Part shown: positions 46,901 through 59,304 of the stretch, piece by piece
Numbering within the stretch: position 1 is the first letter of the stretch
Layout: every line of letters starts with the position of its first letter
Assembly: GCF_050908995.1 (NCBI RefSeq)
Contig: NC_135119.1
Location: forward strand, 14,074,001-14,138,000
Direction of reading: 5' to 3'
Source: Andrena cerasifolii
Lineage: Eukaryota > Arthropoda > Insecta > Hymenoptera > Andrenidae
DNA: 64,000 bases
Made by a program: the position numbers and the translations under genes
The notes under the pieces: model-generated
Databases searched by the model: none
The model's input: the letters and a program-made list of their open reading frames with translations, nothing else
What the model was told of the DNA's origin: nothing

Positions 46901-48760
46901 ACACGAGTATTCTCACTTGGCAGGCGCTTGGGAGCAATGATACGCTGCCCAAGTTTACTCCTGGTGAAAAAGTCAGCATACAAGAGGTTGTTAACATAGG
47001 AATACCTTTGATCGTTAAGAACGGAGCGATAGCATGTTTAACATTGTGCTGCGATTATTAAACTTTCTAATGAATCACAGACAAAGATGCTTGAGTGCTA
47101 CACACAACCCCCAGATTACTTAACGGAGGCTGAACTAATCTCCCTGATGGAGAAGCACGGCATTGGAACGGACGCCTCGATTCCAGTACATATAAACAAC
47201 ATATGTATGCGAAATTACGTTAACGTAGCAGCTGGTAGGAAGTTAGTTCCTACGTCACTGGGAATAGTGTTGGTTCATGGATATCAAAAGGTGTGCGTGC
47301 CGTTCTACACGTGGATCGATGCATAAATCAACAGCTGATTACGTGCTAATTGTTCGTTAATATCAGATAGATCCAGAACTGGTCCTGCCTACGATGAGGT
47401 CCGCAGTGGAGGAGCAGTTGAACTTAATAGCCGTGGGGCGAGCAGACTACCATGCAGTGCTGCTGCACACGGTAGAAATATTCGAGCAGAAGTTCCATTA
47501 CTTCGTCCAGAGCATAGAGGCAATGGACCAGTTGTTCGAAGTCTCCTTCTCCCCTCTGTCTGCGTCCGGAAAGGCACACTCCAGGTAGCTAACTAAAATG
47601 CAATCTGATCGTCGTTGCAACGTATCTGCCTGACAATGCTTTCTATCTAGATGCGGGAAGTGCCGTCGTTACATGAAGTACATACAGACGAAACCGTCGA
47701 GAATGCATTGCGCACATTGCAACGAGACGTACAACCTCCCCCAGAACGGTAACATACGAATTTATAAGGAGCTGAAGTGCCCATTGGACGACTTCGAATT
47801 GCTCTCGTGGTCTACCGGGGCGCGGGGGAAAAGCTACACGTTTTGCCCATACTGCTACAACAATCCACCGTTTAGGTAATCATCTGGTTGCAGGGCCGGC
47901 GAGAATTTTTGCGGGGCAATAAAAACACGTATATACTTCTAAAATTTATAATAATAAATATCTATGCGTCGGGCCCCGAAAAATTTACGATGAGCTTTTC
48001 GTGGACCGCGGGGTCTTTTAATGCGCGGGCCCGGGTTCCAGGGAACGCTCTGAGCTGGCCCTGTTTGGTTGATCTGTTTGTGCACGGATATATTACGCAC
48101 GAATTGCAGGGACATGAAGAAAGGAATGAGCGGCTGTAATTCCTGCACTCATCCCACCTGCCCGCACGGTATGAATTCCACTGGTTTGTCGAGCTGCCTC
48201 GAGTGCGACGCCGGCATACTGGTCCTCGACGCCTCGGCTGCGCCCAAGTGGAAGCTCGGGTGCAACCGTTGCGACGTTATCATCCATTTATTCGAGAACG
48301 CCCACAAAGTGATGGTCGACACTGAGGTGTGCGACTGCGGGGCGCAATTAGTGACGGTGGAATATAAGCAGGTAAAGTCGAGCGAAGGCTCTTAGCTCGA
48401 GCGAAGGCTCTTAGCTCCCTTAGAAGCTTCATGGTTTCTAAAAACATAATAGAGTAGCAGATAAAAATCATTCTGAGTGAGATTAAGACTTTCGTTCACG
48501 TATAATTTTCAAATATCTTCGATTTGGGAACTGGAACTTGGTTTGATTTTCAGGAGAAGAGTAAGCTTCCCAACGAAGCCACAGAGATGACTGGCTGCGT
48601 CTTTTGCACACCAGCATTCTCTCCTCTCGTGGAGAAGCATCGCGCTGTGGCCTCGAAGCCGGTTACAACTCGTGGTCGCGGCCACGCCAAGGGTCGAAGT
48701 CGGGGTAAACCCCGCCCTCCGAAAGATAAGATGGCTCAACTAGCGGCCTACTTTGTATAA
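43945..48760 (+). CDS. TOP3B: DNA/RNA topoisomerase 3-beta
   Basis: Type IA topoisomerase acting on DNA and RNA. Fourteen exons (43945-44035, 44142-44284, 44361-44555, 45588-45755, 45827-45955, 46048-46166, 46245-46445, 46519-46723, 46804-46986, 47081-47290, 47367-47584, 47651-47875, 48110-48371, 48554-48760) join in frame to 851 residues; human has about 862. The TOPRIM domain has VAEKPS and the acidic triad in DCDKEGE (about 116-122). The catalytic tyrosine, near residue 334, lies in YISYPRTET. HDAGDHPPITPMK-type NAGDHPPITPMK, LMEKHGIGTDASIPVHINNI and CxxC zinc-finger pairs (CGKCRRYMKYIQTKPSRLHC-like) follow. The tail RGRGHAKGRSRGKPRPPKDK is the RG-rich RNA-binding tail of the beta type. 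Exon 3 uses a GTTGGT donor. All key residues are intact. Confidence 0.97.
44579..44800. mobile_element. foldback MITE in TOP3B intron 3
   Basis: Arms of about 75 bp (44579-44652 and 44725-44800) are nearly perfect complements; CTTGTTGGGC, AAAAATAGGTAATTCTATAT and TACAAAAATGGTTCGAC are shared. It abuts the next foldback element. Confidence 0.8.
44797..45531. mobile_element. second foldback element in TOP3B intron 3
   Basis: Inverted ends TTAAGGGGAGGTTCCGGTCT and the near complement before CCATAAG at 45531. An internal palindrome has arms at 45005-45089 and 45218-45313 sharing GGTGGGACCT, AAAAGTTATTCGACTGAAAC and TTTTGAAGAATATATTTCTG. No coding capacity. With its neighbour it fills over 90% of the 1032-bp intron. 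Confidence 0.75.
47891..48063. mobile_element. hAT-type MITE in TOP3B intron 12
   Basis: A 173-bp element with ends CAGGGCCGGC and the complement of CAGGGCCAGC, flanked by TCTGGTTG (47883-47890) and TTTGGTTG (48064-48071). The 234-bp intron would be about 53 bp without it. The splice acceptor lies 46 bp past its right end. Confidence 0.85.
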
Positions 48761-49082
48761 TAATAATTTTGTAAATGAAGCGTCTGGATGTACCCATTCC
48801 CTTCCTCCAACTTCGACACGTTCGCCAGAACAGAATCGCGGAATCTTGGAAATAAATTTGGACATATTCGCTACCTCAATGAACAGCATGTATCGATTAC
48901 ATCGAGTTACTTTTGGGGATCGAAGTATTTAAACATTCTCGTGTTTTACTTCAGCTGCGATGGGGGATGTGTAAATAATAGAAGTTGTAAAAATTGAAGT
49001 GGGTAATGCAGATACCTAATTGAATTGTACAAATTTTTCACGATTTTTGATTATCCATAGGTAAAAGTATTGATACTTTTTT
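48761..49082. other. TOP3B downstream sequence
   Basis: Presumed 3' UTR and short intergenic stretch. Nothing further recognised before the family A repeat. Confidence 0.5.
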
Positions 49083-49479
49083 CACAGACCAGGTATAGGA
49101 TAGACCTATCACGCAATGTAATTTTGTGTCACACAGACGGGGGGGCTCGCGAGCCCCCTTACTATTTTCATGTCACGTGCAACGTTACCGGTGACGTCTC
49201 GAAACAGCTTGTAACGCCACGCGTGGTAAGAATTAGAATTCAACACGGGTACAACTAGGTCATTCGAAACCCGCGATTTATAAATAATTCTGTTAGAGTA
49301 ACAATTTAAACATCGTTTTATAAACGTATTCCGTTCAACGACAGGGAAAGAAGGATCGCAACAAAACAAGAACACATACGCCTTTTAACCTTGCTGTCCT
49401 ATTCGGGTTTATTTAACGCAAAACAAATTTATTTAACACAAAAATTTATATAAACAAAACATTATTTGTGGAAGACATG
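49083..49479 (-). repeat. dispersed repeat family A, full copy, reverse
   Basis: Complement of the 42112-42498 copy, from CACAGACCAGGTATAGGA to GTGGAAGACATG. It is closest to the 19268 copy in the CTAGTTGTACCCGTGTTGAA block. Confidence 0.8.
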
Positions 49480-49789
49480 CTTTCATAATGTAACGTGGAA
49501 TACTTCACCAAGGAATTGTAACTTGGTATATTTCAATAAGGTGCTGAAGCAGAGAGGACTTTAAACATTGTCAAAAACCCATCAGTTCGAGTATCTCGCT
49601 GAAATATTCCAACTTGCACTTATCCTATCTTAACACTGTACTTGTCTTCTGGGGTCCGGTAGGAACAACTAAACAACATTCCAATTGGAATGTAACTTAA
49701 GTTACATATTGTATTCTTCCGTTGTACCAAAGTATTGCAAGTTAAAGAAATTCTTATATCCAACTAGAATTTGACAATCGCAGCTATCG
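49480..49789. other. no recognised content
   Basis: Unremarkable sequence between the family A and family B repeats. Confidence 0.4.
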
Positions 49790-50046
49790 GCTCTGTTCTC
49801 ACCTATTACCAGGTTTCACGCCTCACCACGACGGGGTTAGCGTTTCGAGGCCCGTAGAGAGACTGTCTAATTATATTTTATTAAGAGAATCTAATTACTG
49901 GAATGTAATAACTATTAACAAGGGAAGATTTAAACTTGAGAAGTGTAACTTATATTCAAAACATTAAGCATCCCGAATGATTGTGAAATTAAAGAAAAAT
50001 ATTTTAGAATGTTCAAAACGCGACACTGAAATGTATATCTCGAATT
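49790..50046 (-). repeat. dispersed repeat family B, copy 3
   Basis: Reverse orientation of 33777-34041. It shares TTCGAGGCCCGTAGAGAGAC, AACATTAAGCATC and TGATTGTGAAATTAAAGAAA. It lies outside the cargo block, showing the family is dispersed. Confidence 0.75.
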
Positions 50047-50113
50047 TAATATATATATATATATATATAAATTCAACAACGGCACTGTAAGATCCTGAAA
50101 TATATCTTTGCGA

Positions 50114-50553
50114 CTAACAATGGAAGGTCCCGAACCCGAAAATTCAAAAAAATTCTGAAACTTTGTGAGTATGTAAGGGATTTCCTCCTGATTAGAACGC
50201 AATTTTTGTTTGCTGCCCAAATTCACTCGAAGAGGGTGGTATTAACCCTTGAAAATTCGGCTATTTTTCGATTTTGTGTTATAACTCGCGAACTGTAAAA
50301 GATAGAAAAAAAGTTTCAAGACAAAAGTTATTTCTTTTAGTTAAATCTACCATTTAGCGAAAATATTATTTTACAGTTCACGAGTTGTAACAGAAAATCG
50401 GAAAATAGCTGTTTTTCAGCGGTCAATTACACCCCCTTAGAGTGAATTTGGGTAGCAAACAAAAATTCCGTTGTACTCAGGAGGAAATTCTCTACGTATT
50501 CACAAAGTTTCAGAATTTTTCGAATTCCCTGGTTCGGGATGTTCCCTTGTAAC
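50114..50553. mobile_element. foldback MITE with ACAAGGGAACAT-type ends
   Basis: Almost the whole 440 bp is an inverted repeat: ATTCTGAAACTTTGTGA, GGGCAGCAAACAAAAATT-like and TAACTCGCGAACTGTAAAA recur as complements. The right end, read inward, is ACAAGGGAACATCCCGAACC. No coding capacity. Confidence 0.8.
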
Positions 50554-53170
50554 AGTTATTCCAAAATCTATTCATTTTTACCGAATATAAATCAGACCAA
50601 ACAGATAGTCGGAATAATTTACCAGATAATATGATTTGTTTATTTTGTTTAAAAAACTATAGTTCTGCCTCATACGCGGCTACACTGCTGTAACGAATCC
50701 ACGTACTTGGAAGCTTCCCTTTCGCCAACAAACGATATTGGTCGCTGGCCACTATAAAAGTTCCTATTAGGGCGCGCATTGGGGAGCTGTTACGACACAT
50801 GGACCAACGACGCGCGTTTCTCGAGGGGGTTGTTACCCAGAACCGGGTGCCTCGTTGCAAATCGTAAACCCTCCGTTGGCCCAATAGGAGTGCTCCTGGT
50901 CGCGTTCCAGCTGTGGGACTAACCCCTCGCGCTTTTTCAAGCACGCTCGTTCTACGCGTAATGGCGAATATCTCGCAGCTGATATACTCCAACGACTTTC
51001 ATCAAACGTTAGTTGCCTGAAATTAATCTCGTAAAAAAAGTCGGTTGAGAAGAGTGGCGAACGGAGGTGGGTTCGTTGCAAGGGAATGAAGGTTTTACAC
51101 AGTCTCGCTGAGCAGTATAATTTCATTAGAAACAGCAGAGTTAATTTCCCTCTGCATAACGTTCAAGGTTTCATCGTGATAATGTATCTTATTTATTTGA
51201 GTATGGATTGAATAAGGATCAAAGTTTCAAGGAAGAAAGTAACTTAATTATGTAAGGGTGAGAGGGGACAAAAGTAACATTTTTACATTTGGCCTAGCCT
51301 ACAATTACCTTTTATAGATATAAAAATGAAAATTATGCCTTAAGATGGTATGTTTCTTGGCCTATCATTTGACCCCAGATTCAGCCTTACGTGATAAGCA
51401 GTGAAAGAGTTATGGCAGTTTTCCGCAGTGACTGTCATTCTTACGTTTGCCCTGCAGGGGTAGGACGAAAGTAACAGTAGTTATTTCGAGGATGAATTAA
51501 GTAAAAACACTTCTTCCAACGCAAAATAGGATTTATTATCATAAGAAACGATAGAAAGAAACATTTAACGAAAGGTAGAAAGCATAACCAGCTTCGAACA
51601 TTTCTTTGGTATTGCGTATTCAGTTGAATGATAGACATTAAATTTTACCTACTCCGAATTAAAATTATGACATACGCAGTGAAGATCACCCATGGTACAG
51701 TCTTCGTGGGACTATCCCGTAAAATCTAGACTTTGGGTCCACTTCTCTCTCGGACAGCTTTCACTGAAAGGGTCCAAACAAACCTTACGCAGACAGTCAT
51801 TGTCATCTGAAAATGTGTTATTAGAAAAAATCGATATTTTGGAATATCTAGGTGTACGTCTCCCCTTAAATTTGTAAAAGGTGGTTCTTGAAAATAAAAA
51901 AATACACATTTTCTTTTTAGCCTTCATAAATAAAAAGTGCTTGAAAAGCATTTAAACTTTCGCTCTTAAGAGGAAATTAAAATTTATGACGAAGAATTAA
52001 ACGTGGCTGATCTCCAAACTTGGAGACACGTAAAGGAAATCAAATGAATCTTAATTCAACTTAATCCCACTCCGTTCAACTAGATAGTCGAATCCCTCGC
52101 GGTGAATTGAAATTCTCGTTCGTGCGCGCGTTACGTGATACCGCATCCCGATTGTCGATTTATAATTTTAGTATCGCAATGATAAACCAGCGGCGTTTAC
52201 AGGCTTTCTCGAGAGCTCGGAATTTATTGATGACAGGTCCGAGGGGTTGTGGCACGTTTACGGTACCACTTGGAGATTTTTATCCAGCATCCACCGCGGC
52301 TTTTATCATTCGAAAAACGCAGCGTCCGCTGCTTTGCCTTTATCGTCCAATAAACTCGGCTGTATTGCAAATTCTTGGCCACGTGAAAAGCCGTTTCTTC
52401 GCCATCCCCTTGGAAATCAACTGGGGAGGGAGCGATATCCGCGGCGATCCATTTGCCTGGATAGTCTATCAAGTCAGGGGAAAAGGATATAGGCTTTTAT
52501 CGTATCCATCCGGAAAATTACTACGCATTTCACTTGGTTCCCTTGAAGATGAAAGTTGCGGTGGAGATAGTTAAGATAATCGAGTGGATCTGTTACATTA
52601 AGAAAAATTCAGTTCTCAGCTCGTAAATTCGATTCGATGATGTGAAACAATGATCGTCAGTAACGCGTTCGTAATCCTTGGACTCATATGCAACAAGGAG
52701 CTACGTGCTTTTTATTCTAACGTAGCTACTTTGTGGTTTGAATAATTGCGGGGCTGTTAAATAAAGTGAAATAGATTCCACGAGTTAGATATTGTAGGTA
52801 GTTTAATATTGAATGAGGGCAGTAGTCTACGAAGGTCTAATGGTATTTTATCTTACAAAGTTGATTCATCGTAATCTAGGCTGAGTCAATAACACGTGTA
52901 ACTAAGAAAGGGGTGATTCGTGAAACAGTAAGTCAGCAGCAACTGAGCCTCAGTTTTCAGCTATGAAACGATCTATTTATTTTATCTATTTAAATGATTG
53001 TTTAGTTCCCATTCATCCGTAAGAATAAGAAGTCTACAGTATCTATATCTAATACGAAGTGAATTATTTTCTATACTTGTTTTTGCCTTGTTTGTCACAG
53101 TTTCAAAGTTGAGACGCACATTGAACGATTGCAGTTTACAATGCAATAGGTTATTTAGAACTCTCTTACA
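50554..53170. other. long gene-poor stretch
   Basis: 50650-51130 is GC-richer with overlapping frames on the minus strand, but I recognise no protein. 51240-51480 has phrases such as GGGGACAAAAGTAACA that look repeat-derived. A 155-codon plus-strand frame at 52107-52574 begins with TTG and resembles nothing known. It may be intergenic or part of a large intron. Confidence 0.45.
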
Positions 53171-53523
53171 ATTGCCTCCGATTGTTTTTGGATATGTATT
53201 AGAGGACCGAGAAATAGCAAATAAGTGCGCGTTTTTTTATTTTGTCCCGTTTGCATATTTAGCCGGTGAAACCACCCCTGAAATTTCATAACGAGAGGGA
53301 CAGAAGTGACTGACGACAAGAATATCATCCATGCAGCAAGCTATGACGCAAATGAAATTTATATCAAGTTTTACTCGACACAATGTTATAATATTCTTTA
53401 AACTAACAATAGGAAATTCTGTGCCTCGTCTTACAAAATTTGAGGGGTGGTTTCAAGAACACATACCTATGGTATTTTTCGGTCCTCTAAATCATATCCA
53501 AACACCAAAGCAATCGGAGGCGG
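53171..53523. mobile_element. inverted-repeat element
   Basis: Arms 53171-53290 and 53433-53523 share TGCCTCCGATTG, TTTGGATATG, TAGAGGACCG and GAAACCACCCCT as complements. No target duplication was found. Confidence 0.65.
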
Positions 53524-53940
53524 ACACCTAAAAACCTCCACTTGTCATTCTAATTTATCAATTATTCGTTGCAGAAATTAATTAGAAAAATGTGAAACCG
53601 AGGTGATCCCTGTAATGGCTGATGCATGGCTGGGATCTATTACTTTGCGTTGTATGGTTGTCCTGCCAGTTCACCCTCCGCGATAGTTTCACCCCCTTTC
53701 CGTACCGCCCCTTCTATTCCCAATGCAAGCGTTTCACGAGGGTTATATCAAAGTCAGAGGGTGTTTCCATGGATACAGGGGCAGCCATGTTGGTCCAGGG
53801 GCGTGAGGGATGCAATGTCCTCTGAGAAATTCGATAATTCCACCCTGTCCCGAAATGGCGATGTAAAGATCCCATTCCTTCGATTTCCACGATACTTTTT
53901 AAACAAATCAACGCAAAATTGAATACATTTGTCATTTGTA

Positions 53941-54910
53941 AGGTAAATGTCCCAATTAGCCACCCTATAAGATCTACGCGCACGTTCTAACATATTTCCA
54001 TATTAAAAGTATTTGTTGTAGTTACTCATTAATAGCCTATCATATAGCTGGTTCTTTTCCAGTATGAAAAAGGCCCCTTTTTCGTGATGAAATTGTTCGA
54101 ATATAATTATTAATAATAAATATATTATATGGTGCACGTGTACCTATTTTTCACCTTCAATTCCCTCTACGTCCCAAATTGTGACCTATGTCGGACCGTG
54201 TCATTGATCGGGACATGCAATCTAATGTCCCAATTAATGGCTGCATCGGAAAAGGATATTTATAAAATAATTAGTATATATCAAACAAAATAATTTGCAA
54301 CGGTTTTAATGCCATGACCAGATTTGATAGATTCCAAACCCTTTTCCAATTGTTGTTGCGAATAGTTTTTACGTCGGTTATATTCTTTAGTCTTGACTAG
54401 CCATCTTTACTTATTCTGGTTACGGTGCAAACTGACAAACACGTAAGATGGAAACATGACATGGCATCTCGTGTCAATAATAGGAATTCATACATTTTAC
54501 GAGTATCGATTATTGTCCCCCGTAATTATTATGAATTTAATATAAAAATCGATGCAATTTTTTTAAATAGTAAATTTACAATTATTTTTTAACTTATTTG
54601 AATATAGATTTCTTACATTAATATACTCATGCAAGAAATACTTAATACCTGAAATTTGGCCGTTCTTAAGTTCGGTAACGAGAAACTACTTTTTCACGGC
54701 TTTGTAGCTGACACACGTGAAAACATTTATTAATTACTTAATTACATGTTATGATATACATTAGCGAAACCATCAGCAAGGTACTTTGAATATTCACGAA
54801 TCGAAATCAATACTTTTAACGCCCGTTCCGAACCGAAAAAAAATCATATTTAAATATAAAGGATAAAGTGTCAATAATTGGGACTGGGTCGCTAATTGGG
54901 GCATTTACCT
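53941..54910. mobile_element. TA-flanked element, TIR AGGTAAATGTCCCAATTAGC
   Basis: A 970-bp element with near-perfect 27-bp inverted ends and TA at 53939-53940 and 54911-54912. It is related at its ends to the 318-bp element at 2070-2387. Internal copies of GTCCCAATTAATGG occur. No transposase frame remains. Confidence 0.75.
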
Positions 54911-55154
54911 TACTTCAGCAAATTCATTAGCAAATCTTTCACTCCAACTGAGAAGTAGAACAAAGGTTTTACAAATCAGGAACAAAACATGCGATGTTAA
55001 GTTAGTGTACACTTTAAAACTTAACTTTGTTAATGAGATATTCTTCTACTTGAGGCAAGTGTTATAATTTTACCTTTACGCTCTGTTGTTTGCTCTGCGA
55101 TCAAGATTAAAAGTACCTACCCTAAATGCAAACTCTGTAATCGCGGCATTCTTA

Positions 55155-55390
55155 AAATTAAGGGTAAGGGGAAAAATGACAAATGTCCATTTTTCGTGAT
55201 TTTGCGGTTTATAGTATATTCTGTTGGCGGCAACTTGGACTACAGAACTGTCGAATCACAAAGGGTTATAAAGTTCAAATGCCGCCGTAAGATAACGTTA
55301 AAATTTTTATATACTGGTTGAAAACACTTAATTTTCTCGATAAAGCTGTTTTGTGACATTCGCCGTTTTCTCCCTTACCCTTCGAATTAT
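55155..55390. mobile_element. possible short inverted-repeat element
   Basis: TTAAGGGTAAGGGGAAAAAT at 55159 faces the near complement of GAAGGGTAAGGGAGAAAAC at about 55365-55384. The arms are about 30 bp and imperfect. Confidence 0.45.
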
Positions 55391-56429
55391 TTTTCACCAC
55401 ATTCTTCAAATCCGCAATCTGTTTCACGTCACGTCCACCCACTTTTCGATCACCAAAAAAATACTTCGTCGAAAACAAATTACTCCAAGCGATATAAATG
55501 GCACTATTTGCGTGCACGCCAAATTTCAGAGAACGAAGAACAAATATTTGCGACGAGAGTACCGAATGTTGCGTAACAAACTTCCTTCTCGACCGCGGAA
55601 TAGAAGCGAACTGGTACCGTGGAGAATCGAAACGGAAAACTCGCCCCGAAAAAACCCCGGTAAAATAGGCAATAAAACGGGGCTGGGGCGGAAGCATAGT
55701 TCGAATTTCGAGATGTAACGCCGTGACTGCGTGTCTTATTGTCAGAGGAGAGCGTACAGGTAGATTTCCGCGACTTGGAGCTCGTTCGGCGAAAGGATTT
55801 AGATGAATGGTCCCTCGGAGTTACGATTTTATTGCGCTTATATGACGGTCACTCTAAAAATTCTTCACCAAAAACGGGAAGAGACGCAGCTGAAGTAAGA
55901 AACTAAAAGGCCGCTCTTAAACACGATCTGTTCCGCTTCTAACAGAACTCGTGCAGAGCTTCACAACTTTTCGCTTGATCAAACCCCTCTTTTTTTAGAA
56001 AAAAATTCCATCATTATTTATTAGCCCTACTTAATGCCAGTATCTATTGTTTGAAACGAAAAGAAAATCCTGGTGATACTTAAACCTGTAGACGAATTAG
56101 AGTTCTATTTACAAGAACTTATTTTACACGTTTCAAAGTAATCATAATTAATTAAATCATTCCAAATTAATTTATCAGCTTCTGAAATTACTTGCCGCGT
56201 ACTGTGCCTCATCCCAGGAAGATTTTGTTTTCTACATCGGCGGGCTTCAACTGCTGGCTCGCGAAAAATATCAGCCGAACCATGTAGCCGCTACATTAAA
56301 TAAAAAAAAATAAATTGAATTAAATTGTAATTTTATAACATTAGATTTAATAAAATGCGCTTCCGATTCCAAGCGTATTTTCACCCTTACAATCATTCAA
56401 TTCACGCTTCTATCCCTTATATGCGAAAG
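55391..56429. other. no recognised gene
   Basis: Overlapping frames on both strands at 55275-55718 have no recognisable content. A hAT-like GGGCTTCAACTGCTGGCTCG phrase near 56240 may be an element end. Confidence 0.4.
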
Positions 56430-57027
56430 ATTTCAGGCATCTAGAAAGGATTCAGCATCTATTCCTACGTTTTGTTGCATTTAAAAGGGGTACTCCTATG
56501 AGCCGTGCTGAGCATGATTACGGGGCTATACGCACCGAGCTTGGGTTGCTTAACATTTCCGATCATTTTAAGTTAGCTGACATCTGTTTTCTATACAACA
56601 TCTTAAATTGCCGAATCGATTGTAAGGATTTATTGGGGTCTATCAATTTCTGTGCGATGTCGCGTAACATACGTCGTAAGTTATATTTTCGGATAGGTTG
56701 CCCGAAGTCTCATTACAGTGCGCGTGATCCCATTCATAGATGCTGCGAAACGGCGAACTCTTTCTTCTCTTGTTTAGACCTTTTTAATGGGTCGCCTCAA
56801 CGACTCAAGGCGCAAGTTATTTCCGAGCTAGAACGTAGAATACCATAGTGTTATTGTTATCTTTACCTTTGCGATTACTATTATTTTTGCTTTCTCTTCT
56901 TCTGAATCTGTGTATATATGTTTTTTGTCCGGTATACAGGCTAACTATAGCTGACTGTCTCTTACTTAGTTATATGCTTCTTTGTACCTAAAGGGTACGT
57001 CCCGTTAAATTAATAAATAAATAAAAT
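56430..57027 (+). mobile_element. 5'-truncated LINE (Jockey/CR1-like) with 3' tail
   Basis: The frame reads LERIQHLFLRFVAFKRGTP, then MSRAEHDYGAIRTELGLLNI, FLYNILNCRIDCKDLLGSIN and ends near LERRIP. This is the typical C-terminal region after the reverse transcriptase domain in Jockey/CR1-type insect LINEs. About 150 bp of 3' UTR follows, ending in TTAATAAATAAATAAAA at 57025. The RT catalytic core is absent, so it is a dead-on-arrival insertion. Confidence 0.75.
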
Positions 57028-57494
57028 ACTATCTACCAACGTAGATGTATCTTATCCTATCTTAGCCGTCAGCCGGTCCGCGAAAACGTAAAAAGATTGA
57101 AGATCGCTGTTCTACATGTTTCACCCTGTTGTTAGGCTACACTCTACAGTATCAAGGAAAGTGGAAGCGAGGAGTATCCCAGGGTGTTCTACGCTCGCTA
57201 TCTTCTGTCTCCTTGGAAACGATCCTAGAAGCTGCTTCTTCTCCGGCAGTAACGTCCACCAATATGTCTCCCCTAAAAGCAGCGACAGGGTGGCGGTCGT
57301 TGCATCCGCGCGCTACCGGCGAGGTAGCAGCTGCTGAATCGTCAGTTGGCCTTGCCAATCTACCCAGAGGACCGATAAAAGTAATGCTCACTGTTCTTTC
57401 GGCCGGCCAATCGTCTTTCGATCATTAAATTCACCTACTGGCATCGAACTCGCGTATTTCCGAAATAGGTCTGTCAACGACCTTGGTATACTCA
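57028..57494. other. unassigned open frames
   Basis: 57100-57430 is GC-richer with frames open on both strands (about 99 codons plus, 79 minus). I recognise no family. It may be a decayed transposon gene. Confidence 0.35.
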
Positions 57495-58065
57495 GGGCCG
57501 GTCACAGGGGTGGTACAGCGGATGCAAGGCACCCGGAAAAATGAAGACAAGAGAAAATAAAGAAATAAAGGAATGAGGACGGAAAATTTTTATTTGCGAT
57601 TACAACTTGCCCCATAAAGGGGTAAGAAGTTCCGCTTCGACCAGCCACAAATAAATTACGTTCTGTGAAAAACCTATTACAATATATTAAATGCAAGCTT
57701 AAAATCATAAAATGTAATAAATTTAACAAGAAATTAGTCAATAGTGGGGAGAATAACTACATTACTTTTTAGTCATTTTTTACGTTTTATCGGAATCGCA
57801 ACTTTTAACCCCGGTCTCCCCTAACCATACCGTGGTATAAATACAGAATTCAATTTCTAATAAAATAATATAATAATCTAATATTATTAATGACATGGCA
57901 ATAACAGAGTCATATACTTAAATATGTTAAAGTATATTTCTTTTATATTTTCTTTTCTTCATTATTATTATTATCCTCGTTTCGTGAAAAGCTGTTATGA
58001 TTTCTTACCGTTGAGAAATTGCATAGGGCCCTAAAATATTTTTTGCATCCCGGCCTATTCAGAGA
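57495..58065. mobile_element. possible hAT-like element with CAGGGCCGG end
   Basis: The left end CAGGGCCGGTCACAGGGG resembles the end of the MITE at 47891. A right end may be the GCATCCCGGCCTATTC near 58046-58062. The target duplication is not clear. Confidence 0.4.
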
Positions 58066-59300
58066 GAACGCTGTCCCTGATTGTTTTACTTACGGTTCCC
58101 CTTCTTCCTCGATATCGAGCAGACTGATGCAGATCATGATTTCTTCCTCGACTAACAAACAATTAACAATGCTCACAGTGCAGTAAACGCGACAGAATAT
58201 CGCAAAGTAAACCGTAGCTCGACACTTGCCACTGTGAATTTGAGTTTATAACGATAAGATAAACTAAAACAGCAATTGATACCTCTAATACAAGAATGTA
58301 CACGCAAGAGCACTTCTGTTACAGTTCCTGCCTCCTCAGAATTTGTAGTCCATTATAGACGCCGCGAGCTCGCTGCTAAACGGTCGATAATTTCACAGAA
58401 CATTACAGAGCCGTTTGAAAGTTTGTAGCGTTAGGCCGGAGTTAAAGTAACAGCAGTCTTCTCGAAATTACAGCGCGAACACGAGCGCCGGACCTGCTAG
58501 TTGTAAATTTGAAACGCGTGACAGGTCTCCGCAGCCGAGGAACACCTACCTGTCAAATTCTACGCGCTTTAACGACACACGACTGGTGGTAACAAGCCTC
58601 GAAGATGCTGCTAAAGCAATTACCTGTCCACTGCTACGAGCACGATTGACGAGCTGACCGTCAATCATCGCTTCGTAAAACTAGGCGGAACCTAGTCTAT
58701 TCGCGAAAGCCGCAGAAAGATCGTAAAAGTAACACCTACAGCCTAAATCGCGGCTGTGGTTCCACTCTACTGTTCTAGTTAATTTATTGGCTCGTCCATT
58801 CGTACCGCACGCGAAGATTACGGAGGGATGAAGAAGAAACTAAACGCTAAATTAAAAGGAAACCGTTGCATTTTACTTACTATTAGATATAAATTATTAA
58901 AAGACACTCAGTGGACTGTGATATTGAGTTCTTTTAAAAGTACCGCACTGCGAGAGTGTTACCTTCCATTTGAAATTGCCGGAAAAGGACCAGGGGGCGC
59001 CAGTGTCAGCGTAGAAGCGCGCCAGCGTCGGCTTGATGTTTTCGGTTCGTAAAATTTTATGGACAGTAATAACTCGCAGCCTTTAGCAGAGCTCTTTACT
59101 GCTTTTCTTTGGATGGCCATATACAAGGTACCTCGGAACATTAATACTTAATGTTACTTTGTCGTGCAGAAGCAAAAACTTTGTAGAAAACTTTTAACCT
59201 AGCACGCGGTCGTACACCACGCCATAAGAAGTAGTTGGTTTTAAGGATAAAAAATTCGCTGACTGTTTAAGCTTACCAGGCCAGGCAAGGTACTCTCAGA
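58066..59300. other. no recognised gene
   Basis: Base composition is close to balanced, without repeats or strong frames. It looks like unique non-coding sequence and could be regulatory or intronic. Confidence 0.4.
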
Positions 59301-59304
59301 TCAT

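Noticed and set aside
46782..46997. 71-codon minus-strand frame
   Set aside because: Antisense shadow of TOP3B exon 9.
50657..51126. 97-111 codon minus-strand frames
   Set aside because: GC-rich stretch with several open frames at once and no recognisable domain.
52107..52574. 155-codon plus-strand frame
   Set aside because: Starts with TTG, matches no family I know, has an overlapping minus frame and no splice context.
55275..55718. 140- and 121-codon frames on opposite strands
   Set aside because: Mutually overlapping, with no recognisable motifs; partly within a possible inverted-repeat element.
57129..57428. 99-codon plus-strand frame opposite a 79-codon minus frame
   Set aside because: No known family and no splice-supported partners; could be a decayed transposon gene.
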